From JALONO01 sp038209965 (GTDB lineage Bacteria; Bacteroidota; Bacteroidia; Cytophagales; Thermoflexibacteraceae): a stretch of DNA of 22,315 nucleotides. Where the stretch lies: positions 1 to 22,315 of the forward strand of contig JBBQXF010000079.1 in the NCBI GenBank assembly GCA_038209965.1, in the 5' to 3' direction. Made by a program: the position numbers and the translations under genes. Of this stretch, positions 5,693 through 13,088 are shown one piece after another (within the stretch, counting starts at the first letter, position 1; the number at the start of each line of letters is the position of its first letter). The notes beneath the pieces are model-generated. The model was not told the DNA's origin. It saw only the letters and a list, made by a program, of their open reading frames with translations, and did no database searches.

Positions 5693-6931
5693 ATGGAAGC
5701 ATACCGCCACCTTACGCCCATTCGTGCTGAAGATTTTATTTACACATTGCCAGAAGAGCGCATCGCCCAATTTCCGTTGGCCGAGCGCGATTCCTCCAAG
5801 TTGCTCATTTACCAAGCAGGAGAAATCAGGCACTCGATTTTCCGCGAGATAAGCCAACACCTTCCTTCTGATGCTACCCTGTTTTTCAACAATACCAAGG
5901 TGATCCCGGCCCGGCTCTATTTTCAAAAGGGCCAAACGGGCGCTTTGATCGAGGTATTTTTGCTCCATCCCGTCCGGCCGCACCATGAAGTGAGCCAAGC
6001 CATGCAAGTGACCCGGGCCTGCACTTGGGCCTGTGCGGTGGGCAACCTGAAGCGTTTCAAAGATGACACCGTACTGGAGCGGGAGCTGACCACCGATCAG
6101 GGCCACCCGATCCACCTGCGGGCCACCTTGGCCGACCGGGCCACCCAATGGGTTCAATTTGAATGGGATGCCGACCTGAGCTTTGCCGAGCTGCTCACCT
6201 ACGCGGGGGAAGTGCCACTGCCGCCCTACCTGCACCGGCAAGCCAATGAAAACGATAAAGTTGCTTACCAGACGGTCTATTCCCAAAAAGAGGGAGCCGT
6301 GGCCGCCCCCACTGCCGGGCTGCATTTTACCCCCGAACTGATCGACGGACTGGTGGCCCAAGGAATCCAGACCGATTATCTCACCCTGCACGTAGCGGGG
6401 GGCACGTTCCAGCCCATCCGGCACGAGAATGTGCTGGAGCACCCCATGCACTCCGAGCAAATGATAATGAGCGCCGCCAATCTGCGCAATCTGCTGGTGG
6501 CTAAAGACATCGTCGCGGTGGGAACCACCTCCATGCGCACCTTGGAAAGCCTTTATTGGTTTGGGGCAGCGTTGTTGGCCAACCCCGAGGCCGAGTTCCG
6601 GATCGAGAAGTTGGCCCCCTATCAGCCCGGGGCGCTTCAACCGAGCCGCACTGAGGCCATTGCGCAGGTGTTGGCCTATTTGGAGCGCCGGCAAGTCTCC
6701 CAACTGGTCGGAGAAACCGAGATCATGATCGTGCCGGGCTACGATTTCCGGGTGTGCGATGCCTTGATCACCAATTTTCACTTGCCTGGCACTACACTCA
6801 TCATGTTGGTGGCGGCATTTATTGGGGACAACTGGCGCGAGGTGTATGCCCGGGCCTTGGCCAGTGATTACCGGTTTCTCAGTTTTGGCGATTCCTCGCT
6901 GCTGTTTCGGAAACCCAAACCGTCAATCTAG
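5693..6931 (+). CDS. queA: S-adenosylmethionine:tRNA ribosyltransferase-isomerase QueA
   Basis: 412 residues. The enzyme transfers and isomerises the ribosyl group of SAM onto preQ1 in tRNA to give epoxyqueuosine, the penultimate step of queuosine synthesis at position 34 of GUN anticodons. The family signatures are all present: ERIAQFPLAERDSSKLL (22-38), FFNNTKVIPARL (64-75), AAPTAGLHFTPEL (204-216), LHVAGGTFQPI (232-242), AVGTTSMRTLES (275-286), TNFHLPGTTLIMLVAAFIG (360-378) and DYRFLSFGDSSLL (392-404). The length suits the longer Bacteroidetes form. The chosen ATG is the first in frame after the promoter box, and the N-terminal RAEDFIYTLP segment is expected. No other queuosine gene lies nearby. 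Confidence 0.96.
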   Translation: MEAYRHLTPIRAEDFIYTLPEERIAQFPLAERDSSKLLIYQAGEIRHSIFREISQHLPSDATLFFNNTKVIPARLYFQKGQTGALIEVFLLHPVRPHHEVSQAMQVTRACTWACAVGNLKRFKDDTVLERELTTDQGHPIHLRATLADRATQWVQFEWDADLSFAELLTYAGEVPLPPYLHRQANENDKVAYQTVYSQKEGAVAAPTAGLHFTPELIDGLVAQGIQTDYLTLHVAGGTFQPIRHENVLEHPMHSEQMIMSAANLRNLLVAKDIVAVGTTSMRTLESLYWFGAALLANPEAEFRIEKLAPYQPGALQPSRTEAIAQVLAYLERRQVSQLVGETEIMIVPGYDFRVCDALITNFHLPGTTLIMLVAAFIGDNWREVYARALASDYRFLSFGDSSLLFRKPKPSI

Positions 6932-7036
6932 CAATATTATCTACAATTGCCAAGGGTAATTTTAAAGCAATGCCCAGATGAGCAACAGAGTTGGTGCGGT
7001 TAAGTGCCCAACCCTGCTAATCCTGGCCGAAGTCAC

Positions 7037-7044
7037 TACTTTTG
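7037..7044 (+). promoter_or_regulatory. TAnnTTTG promoter box for rmlA-rmlC
   Basis: TACTTTTG, an exact consensus match, ends 19 bp before the ATG at 7064. This supports MKGIILAGG as the true start rather than the upstream in-frame ATG at 7004. Confidence 0.55.
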
Positions 7045-7063
7045 TCCCCAAATTGAACCCAAA

Positions 7064-7924
7064 ATGAAAGGCATCATTCTCGCGGGCGGCTCGGGCACCC
7101 GGCTGTACCCCATCACATTGGCCACCAGCAAGCAGCTCATCCCCGTGTATGACAAACCGATGATCTATTATCCGTTGTCGGTGCTGATGCTGGCCGGCAT
7201 CCGCGAAATCCTGATCATTACCACGCCCGAGGATCAGGCGGGGTTCGTCCGGCTCTTGGGCGACGGCTCGCAGATCGGGTGTGCGTTCAGTTACGCCGTT
7301 CAGCAAGTGCCCAACGGCTTGGCCCAAGCTTTTGTCATTGGGCGGGAGTTTGTGGGCCGCGAAAAAGTGGCCCTGATCCTAGGTGACAATATTTTTTATG
7401 GGGCCGGCCTGTCCGGCTTGCTCAAAACCAACAATGACCCGGAAGGTGGCGTGGTGTTTGCCTATCACGTATCAGACCCGGAACGGTACGGAGTGGTGGC
7501 CTTTGATGACCAAATGAACGCCCTCACCATTGAAGAAAAACCCACCCAGCCCAAATCCAATTATGCTGTGCCCGGCCTGTATTTTTATGACAATTCAGTG
7601 CTGGACATTGCGGCCAGCATTGCGCCCTCACCGCGTGGCGAATACGAGATCACCGATGTCAACAAAGAATATTTGCGGCTGGGCAAGCTCAAAGTGGGCG
7701 TTTTGCAACGCGGGACGGCCTGGCTCGACACCGGGACTTTTGACTCGCTGATGCAAGCGGGGCAGTTTGTGCAGGTGATCGAGGAGCGGCAGGGCCTCAA
7801 AATAGGTTGTATCGAGGAAGTGGCCTATAAAATGGGCTTCATTGACAAAACCCAACTGGCCCAAGTGGCCCAGCCCCTGTTAAAGAGTGGTTACGGCAAA
7901 TATTTGATGGACTTAATCAAGTGA
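7064..7924 (+). CDS. rmlA: Glucose-1-phosphate thymidylyltransferase RmlA
   Basis: 286 residues, the usual family length. It makes dTDP-glucose from dTTP and glucose-1-phosphate, the first step of dTDP-L-rhamnose synthesis for cell-surface polysaccharide. The nucleotide-binding signature GGSGTRLYP is at residues 8-16, followed by TSKQLIPVYDKPMIYYPLS. LILGDNIFYGAGL carries the metal-binding Asp, and YEITDVNKEYL with WLDTGTFDSL are typical of the C-terminal half. The frame is open 20 codons further upstream, but that stretch contains the promoter box and is not conserved, so the start is placed at 7064. rmlC follows after 10 bp, so the two are co-transcribed. rmlB and rmlD are not in the window. 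Confidence 0.95.
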   Translation: MKGIILAGGSGTRLYPITLATSKQLIPVYDKPMIYYPLSVLMLAGIREILIITTPEDQAGFVRLLGDGSQIGCAFSYAVQQVPNGLAQAFVIGREFVGREKVALILGDNIFYGAGLSGLLKTNNDPEGGVVFAYHVSDPERYGVVAFDDQMNALTIEEKPTQPKSNYAVPGLYFYDNSVLDIAASIAPSPRGEYEITDVNKEYLRLGKLKVGVLQRGTAWLDTGTFDSLMQAGQFVQVIEERQGLKIGCIEEVAYKMGFIDKTQLAQVAQPLLKSGYGKYLMDLIK

Positions 7925-7934
7925 TAATTGAACG

Positions 7935-8492
7935 ATGTTCCTAGCAACGGAATTTGAAGGATTGTGGGTGATTGAACCCACCATTTTTGGCGATGAAAGA
8001 GGTTATTTCTTCGAGAGTTTTAACCAACATAAATTTGAAAAAGAAACGGGCCTAGCTGCCCATTTTGTGCAAGACAACGAGTCCCTGTCGGCTTTTGGTG
8101 TGCTCCGGGGCCTGCACTCGCAGCTCGGCGAATATGCCCAAGCCAAATTGGTGCGGGTGTTGAGCGGAAAAATATTGGACGTGGTGGTCGATATGAGGCC
8201 CGGATCGGCCACCTTTGGTAGGTCTTTCAGCCTGATACTTTCCGAAGAAAACAAGCAACAACTCTACATTCCCCGTGGCTTTGTGCACGGTTTTGTCGTA
8301 CTGAGCCAATCCGCGAAATTTTCTTACAAGTGCGACAACTTCTATTCGCCCAAGCACGAGTTGGGCATTATCTACAATGACCCCGACTTGGCCATTGACT
8401 GGCAATTGCCTGAAGATCAACTTGTCATTTCCGAAAAGGACAAAAACCTACCTACGTTTCAGGCAGTTGAAAGGCTCACCGTGGTGCGTTAA
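7935..8492 (+). CDS. rmlC: dTDP-4-dehydrorhamnose 3,5-epimerase RmlC
   Basis: 185 residues, normal for the family. It epimerises C3 and C5 of dTDP-4-keto-6-deoxyglucose in rhamnose synthesis. Visible signatures are DERGYFFESFNQHKF (20-34), FVQDNES (44-50), GVLRGLHSQ with the catalytic His61, AQAKLVRVLSGKILDVVVD with Lys71, YIPRGFVHGF (111-120) and YKCDNFYSPKHELGI with Tyr131 at the position of the catalytic acid. The NDPDLAIDW tail is also canonical. It is the second gene of a two-gene operon with rmlA. The dehydratase (rmlB) and reductase (rmlD) must be encoded elsewhere. Confidence 0.95.
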   Translation: MFLATEFEGLWVIEPTIFGDERGYFFESFNQHKFEKETGLAAHFVQDNESLSAFGVLRGLHSQLGEYAQAKLVRVLSGKILDVVVDMRPGSATFGRSFSLILSEENKQQLYIPRGFVHGFVVLSQSAKFSYKCDNFYSPKHELGIIYNDPDLAIDWQLPEDQLVISEKDKNLPTFQAVERLTVVR

Positions 8493-8606
8493 ACAACTTT
8501 GACTTAGCGGAACAACCGATCAATGCTTTGAGTGGGAATCAGGTAAAATTATACTTTAAACGGTCACAAGATTAACTTTTCAGTAGTCATTTACCCTTGT
8601 TCGGCC

Positions 8607-8832
8607 TAAGTGCCGGCCCGCCGTGGCAAGTGCGCCGTCCCGGTCGGCTGGCCGTGGGTAAACCACTCTTTCAGCCCTGTGGCAACCCTCTTTCTTTTCT
8701 TTTGCTTGCCCAAAAGAAAAGAAACAAAATAAAAGGGCACCTTGTGCAATGCTTCCCCGCGCAGGCCCGCACCCCCTGCTGCGCAAGGACGCCAGCCCAC
8801 CCCAACTTCAAAAGGCTAACTCTAGGCACTTA
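8607..8832. repeat. MITE-like or REP-like hairpin module between rmlC and the M14 gene
   Basis: A 226-bp non-coding segment bounded by the 8-bp inverted repeat TAAGTGCC (8607-8614) and GGCACTTA (8825-8832). Inside is a perfect 14-bp stem with a 6-nt loop (8691-8724) and a second GC-rich hairpin at 8759-8784 (GCGCAGG against CCTGCTGCGC). Short open frames on both strands read through it, but they look like translated repeat (for example KKRKR-type runs). Being multi-copy in the genome is expected but cannot be tested here. The flanks 8493-8606 and 8833-9046 show no gene. Confidence 0.4.
8691..8724. terminator. Perfect 14-bp stem-loop, possible bidirectional terminator
   Basis: TTTCTTTTCTTTTG, a CTTGCC loop, then CAAAAGAAAAGAAA: a perfect stem of pyrimidine and purine runs. 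It lies between the convergent rmlC and M14 peptidase genes, where a two-way terminator would be useful. The stem is AT-rich and has no following U-tract on the plus strand, so a repeat-element role is equally likely. Confidence 0.4.
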
Positions 8833-8838
8833 TATTTG
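8831..8838 (+). promoter_or_regulatory. Orphan TAnnTTTG promoter-like box
   Basis: TATATTTG is an exact consensus match but has no plausible plus-strand gene before the convergent M14 gene begins at 9047. It overlaps the edge of the hairpin module. It could be a relic of a lost gene, drive an antisense transcript into the M14 3' end, or be chance. Confidence 0.25.
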
Positions 8839-9046
8839 CAAAAAGTTGAGAATATAGCCACTAACGGTACAAGCAAAGCCATTTTTAGGCCATTAAACCT
8901 CATTTCCCAAAGACCATTGGCCGATCGGACCATTGATCGCGGCGGTAGTTTTTTCCAATCGGGCGGGTGCTCGCCTGATCGCCCACCGTACTTCGCCGGC
9001 CGGGCACAACCTGCCCCCGGCCAGCGAAAAATCGGTGAGTAGCCTG

Positions 9047-11638
9047 CTAGTCTTCGTTCTCTTCCCCAAACCGCGCACTGGTCTGGATGATATTGCCAAA
9101 CAAAATGCTGTTGAGGAACAGTTTGTTGCCGCCGTACCAGAAAGCCCTAAAGTTGACATTGTCCGCAAACGAAATAATCCGTCCCCGGCCCGAGGCATTG
9201 ATGTTGATCACCGCAGTGCCCTTCACCATGTCCAAGTTGGGCTTGGAAATGTAGCCACTTTGCAGCGGGCTGGCCGTGTACACCAAAGGCGAACCGATGG
9301 GATTGGTGCCGCGCTTCATGAAAATTTTATTGGCCTTGAACACACTCACCGACGGGCGGGTGTAGCCAAACGCTAGTGGGTGGGAAAGGTCGAGCGTGGC
9401 CTCAAAAATGCTCCCGCCAATTTCTTGGGCCCCGAGGCGGTTCTCAAGTGCTGCATAGGGCACGACTAGGGTGGAGTCACGCTTTTCGGTCTTGTAGCCC
9501 ACATCGGTAAAGCCGTTGCGGCTGGCCCACTGCACAGCATCCTCAATGGCAATGAGCGTGCCGCCGCCCTGTACCCATGCCTTCAATTTATCTTGGGCCG
9601 GCTTGCCCAGTTCGGCATAATTTCCGTTGGCCATGATGATGGTGGTGTAGCGGGCGGGATCGGTGCGGTTGAAATCGCGCAGATCCACCACACTGACCGG
9701 GATGTGGAACCGGTAATCGAGCAGGTGCCAGATTTCGCCCACGTCATAGCTCGATGTGCCCTGGCCCGCAAACAGCATCACTTTGGGCTGGCGCAGGGTG
9801 CGCACGTTGTTGCTGCCCAAGTCGGGGCCGCCGTCGGCCAAGCCCGTTCCAATGGCGTACACCGTCAGTCCGTTTTGTGCAGCAGCCTGCTTCACCCGTG
9901 CATGTACCAACTCGGCGTTCAGGCCCGATTGCTGCTGCACTGACACCAAAATAGTCCCGTAGCCAAATTTTTTGTTGCCGCCGGCCACTTTGAGGTCAAA
10001 AGGCCGGGTGGCCACTTTCACCATCAGTTGTTTGGCCAACAGTTCATACAATCCCTTGGGCGCGTAATACTCGTCATATTCAAACACATACCCGTAGTTG
10101 CTTTGGCCGCCCACCACGTCACCTTTGGGCAGGGCCACTTGGTCAATTTTATTGCCCAATAAACTGGCCACGGGCGTTTTCAGCTCGGCGTGGGGCAACC
10201 CAAAAGCCAAGGGAACCGTCCAAGTGGTGACATCGTAAAACAGGCTATCCTCATATTTAAGGGTTTTCTCAAAGATGGTTTTGACCAACCGGTACTGGGG
10301 CTGGGCCGTGGGCACTACGTACGAAGTGCCGGGCGCAAAGCTTTGGCCATCGGCCGTGGTGGCGGTTTTCAGTTCGTGCACCTCGATCTGGTGGCGGCGC
10401 AGTATTTCCAAAAAGTGATAGTTCTTGGCTTTGTCGCGGGGATCGCCAAACACATAGCCTTTGATCGGTGAGGCATTGGCGAGCCGGACCGCCTCCTGAA
10501 AAGCGTCGCGCTGAAACTGCAATAACTCCTTGCGCATGTTTTTGGCCGCTTCCAAGGTGGAGAGCGCAGTAACAAACTGGTTGCGGATGGTGAATGGGAA
10601 CGTCACTATCCCGTTTTCACTCTCTTGGGCGTGCCCCCGCGAACTGGCCTGCTCAAACAGGATCCCGATCCCGCCGTGGGCATCGGGGTAGGTGGAGCCT
10701 TTACCGTAATAAAAATCGTCAAACCCCTCTTTGGTGAAATACAGCGAACCAATGCGATCCAGGAACTTCGCGTGGTAACTGCCGATTTTGCTGGTCAGCT
10801 CAAAATTCTTGCCCGGCGTGTTGGGGTTCATCCGCGAAGGCACGCCCGGCTGGAAGAAGAAAGTGGAATTGGTGCCCATTTCATGGTAATCGGCCACCAC
10901 ATTGGGCCGCCATTCGTGAAACTTCTGGAGGCGGTGCTGGCTTTCCAAGTGTTGGGCCGGCAACCAGTCGCGGTTCAGGTCAAACCAATAATGGTTGGTG
11001 CGGGCACCGGGCCAAGCCTCGTTAAACTCCCGGGCCGAAGGATCGGTCACCAAACTGCCAACGCTCTTGTGGGTGTTGGCCCAAGAGGCAAAACGGTTCA
11101 TCCCGTCGGGGTTTAGGCAGGGATCGATCACGATCACGGTATTGTCCAGCAGGGCATCGATCTGGGGGCCTTCCCCAGCGGCCAAATAATAGGCAGCCAG
11201 CAAGGCCGAGTTTACCCCGCTTGGCTCGTTGCCGTGCACGGTGTAGCCCAGCCAAACGACTACGGGCTGGGTGTCTAGGTTGGCACTGGCCGACTTGGCC
11301 GGATCCGAAAGCGTCAAGTGCTGCTGGCGGATCTGCTCTAAATTGCCGTGGTTTTTGGGCGACGTGATTTTGAGCAGGATCTGGGGCCGCCCTTCGTAGG
11401 ACTTGCCAAACTCCTCGTAAGTGACCCGATCCGAGGCCGCGTCCAAAGCCCGAAAATAATAGACCAGTCTGTCGTGCGTCACGTGCCACTCGCCCACTTT
11501 GTGCCCTATCACCGACTCGGGCGTGGGAATGGCGGGGTTGTAGCGGATGCTATCGGGCAGGTAATAGCCCAACTCTTGGGCTTGGGCACGGAACAGACTG
11601 GCAATAATCAAAAGAAAGAGTAAGAAACTGTTTTTCAT
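9047..11638 (-). CDS. Secreted M14-family zinc carboxypeptidase, large Bacteroidetes form
   Basis: 863 residues from the ATG at 11638, which is followed by a clear signal peptide (MKNSFLLFLLIIASLFRAQA). The M14 catalytic core is intact: zinc ligands H135 and E138 in TVHGNEPSG and H252 in DYHEMGTNS, substrate-binding N222-R223 in WFDLNRDW, PCLNPDGMNRF at 173-183, and catalytic glutamate E329 in GIGILFEQASSRG. The C-terminal third (about residues 600-760: VMLFAGQGTSSYDVGEIW, IIMANGNYAELG, GGGTLIAIEDAVQWA) resembles a class-I glutamine-amidotransferase-like fold, as in other large M14 proteins of the phylum. It probably acts on extracellular or periplasmic peptides. An in-frame ATG 31 codons upstream (11731) precedes the promoter-like box and is not favoured. 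It diverges from selD. Confidence 0.92.
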   Translation of the reverse strand: MKNSFLLFLLIIASLFRAQAQELGYYLPDSIRYNPAIPTPESVIGHKVGEWHVTHDRLVYYFRALDAASDRVTYEEFGKSYEGRPQILLKITSPKNHGNLEQIRQQHLTLSDPAKSASANLDTQPVVVWLGYTVHGNEPSGVNSALLAAYYLAAGEGPQIDALLDNTVIVIDPCLNPDGMNRFASWANTHKSVGSLVTDPSAREFNEAWPGARTNHYWFDLNRDWLPAQHLESQHRLQKFHEWRPNVVADYHEMGTNSTFFFQPGVPSRMNPNTPGKNFELTSKIGSYHAKFLDRIGSLYFTKEGFDDFYYGKGSTYPDAHGGIGILFEQASSRGHAQESENGIVTFPFTIRNQFVTALSTLEAAKNMRKELLQFQRDAFQEAVRLANASPIKGYVFGDPRDKAKNYHFLEILRRHQIEVHELKTATTADGQSFAPGTSYVVPTAQPQYRLVKTIFEKTLKYEDSLFYDVTTWTVPLAFGLPHAELKTPVASLLGNKIDQVALPKGDVVGGQSNYGYVFEYDEYYAPKGLYELLAKQLMVKVATRPFDLKVAGGNKKFGYGTILVSVQQQSGLNAELVHARVKQAAAQNGLTVYAIGTGLADGGPDLGSNNVRTLRQPKVMLFAGQGTSSYDVGEIWHLLDYRFHIPVSVVDLRDFNRTDPARYTTIIMANGNYAELGKPAQDKLKAWVQGGGTLIAIEDAVQWASRNGFTDVGYKTEKRDSTLVVPYAALENRLGAQEIGGSIFEATLDLSHPLAFGYTRPSVSVFKANKIFMKRGTNPIGSPLVYTASPLQSGYISKPNLDMVKGTAVININASGRGRIISFADNVNFRAFWYGGNKLFLNSILFGNIIQTSARFGEENED

Positions 11639-11672
11639 GAAAGCAAACGTTTTGGGTGCATTGATACAATTT

Positions 11673-11680
11673 GAAAAGTA
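11673..11680 (-). promoter_or_regulatory. Near-consensus promoter box for the M14 gene
   Basis: TACTTTTC on the minus strand matches seven of eight positions of TAnnTTTG and ends 34 bp before the ATG at 11638. No clear -33 element was seen. Confidence 0.35.
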
Positions 11681-11774
11681 AAGAAACTGATTTTTGTTTG
11701 ATTTGCGGTTCCATTGCCCAATAAAGACCATTTAAGAGCCTGTTCTTGGGAAGATAGGCCAAAAAGCCTAATTT

Positions 11775-11782
11775 TACTTTTA
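11775..11782 (+). promoter_or_regulatory. Near-consensus promoter box for selD
   Basis: TACTTTTA differs from TAnnTTTG only at the last base and ends 13 bp before the selD ATG, predicting a leader of less than about 10 nt. Confidence 0.4.
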
Positions 11783-11795
11783 AAAAAAACCGTCC

Positions 11796-12845
11796 ATGCC
11801 AACTTTCCTTCCCCAAGAATACCGGCTTACCCAATACTCGCACGGGGCGGGTTGCGGTTGCAAAATCTCGCCCAAAATCTTGGACAAGATCTTGTTCAGT
11901 CCGTCCCAGCCCCCCCGCCACCCGCAGTTGCTGGTGGGCAACGATACCCGCGACGATGCCGCTGTATATGAACTGCCCAATGGCCCACTTTTGATCAGCA
12001 CCACCGATTTTTTTATGCCCATCGTCGACGATGCCTTTGACTTTGGCCGCATTGCCTCGGCCAACGCCATCAGCGATGTGTACGCAATGGGCGGCACTCC
12101 CCTGATGGCCATTGCCATTTTGGGTTGGCCCATTGACAAACTGCCGCCCGAAGTGGCCCAGCAAGTGCTGGAGGGCAGCCGATCCATCTGCGAAGAAGCT
12201 GGCATTCCCTTGGCAGGCGGCCACAGCATTGACTGCCCTGAGCCAGTATTTGGCTTGGCCGTCACCGGGTCAGTGGAAAAACACCACCTCAAGCGCAACG
12301 ATACCGCCCAAGCTGGCAATGTACTTTACCTGACCAAGCCACTAGGGGTCGGGATTTTGAGCACCGCGCAGAAAAAGGGCATTTTGCGGCCTGAGCACGC
12401 CCACACTGGGCGCGACCAGATGGTTAAGCTCAACAAGATCGGGGCCGCCCTCGGCCGTTTGCCCGGCGTGACCGCCCTGACCGACGTAACGGGTTTTGGC
12501 TTGCTGGGCCACTTGGCCGAGATGTGCGAGGGCAGCGGCCTGGGTGCACTCCTCCACTTCGATCGAGTACCGCGTTTGGCGGGTTTGGATGTGTATTTGG
12601 ATCAAAAAGCCATCCCCGGCGGCACCCACCGCAATTGGGACAGCTACGGCCACAAAATTGGCCCCATCAGCGACTACCAGCGCCAGTTATTGGCCGATCC
12701 CCAGACCAGCGGCGGACTGCTGGTGGCAGTCGATCAGGCCAGTGAAACACAAGTATTGGCGGTTTTTGCCCAACATAGCCTTGATCTCCAAGTTATTGGC
12801 GAACTTGGAACCAAGAAAGGGGACTACTTGATCAATGTGGACTAA
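11796..12845 (+). CDS. selD: Selenide, water dikinase SelD (selenophosphate synthetase)
   Basis: 349 residues. It makes selenophosphate from selenide and ATP, the selenium donor for selenocysteine and for 2-selenouridine in tRNA. The sequence follows E. coli SelD closely: RLTQYSHGAGCGCKISPK has the active-site Cys20 (Cys rather than Sec) and Lys23, then GNDTRDDAAVYEL, STTDFFMPIVDDAFDFGRIA, AISDVYAMGG, AIAILGWPIDKL, LAGGHSID, TDVTGFGLLGHLAEMCEG and DPQTSGGLLVAV. There is no frameshift or in-frame UGA. Neither selA/selB nor the selenouridine synthase gene lies nearby, so the pathway it serves cannot be told from this window. It is a single-gene unit divergent from the M14 peptidase. Confidence 0.97.
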   Translation: MPTFLPQEYRLTQYSHGAGCGCKISPKILDKILFSPSQPPRHPQLLVGNDTRDDAAVYELPNGPLLISTTDFFMPIVDDAFDFGRIASANAISDVYAMGGTPLMAIAILGWPIDKLPPEVAQQVLEGSRSICEEAGIPLAGGHSIDCPEPVFGLAVTGSVEKHHLKRNDTAQAGNVLYLTKPLGVGILSTAQKKGILRPEHAHTGRDQMVKLNKIGAALGRLPGVTALTDVTGFGLLGHLAEMCEGSGLGALLHFDRVPRLAGLDVYLDQKAIPGGTHRNWDSYGHKIGPISDYQRQLLADPQTSGGLLVAVDQASETQVLAVFAQHSLDLQVIGELGTKKGDYLINVD

Positions 12846-13088
12846 AGTACAGGCGCAACGACTGGCCCTGAAATGGTTCAGCCCCAGTCCATGCCCATCG
12901 TACCCGGATAATGTGTTGCCAGAATTCAGTTTGAAACCGATAAAAGAGTGAGCCCAAGATCAAGATTGGGCGCAGTTGTTGGTTCAATGCGTTGCAGCCA
13001 TTAACAAATATAAACACCTGAAAATCAAGTCTACCGATTGCGTAAATAGTCCAATTCATTTTTCTATTCATTTATAACACCGACGAAA

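Noticed and set aside
5645..6781. Long minus-strand open frame (378 codons) opposite queA
   Set aside because: QueA on the plus strand has every family motif. The antisense frame is a by-product of GC-rich TTG/GCC codon use and shows no recognisable domain.
8597..8857. Small ORFs on both strands in the rmlC-M14 gap
   Set aside because: They read through the hairpin module and encode low-complexity basic or Phe-rich runs typical of translated repeats.
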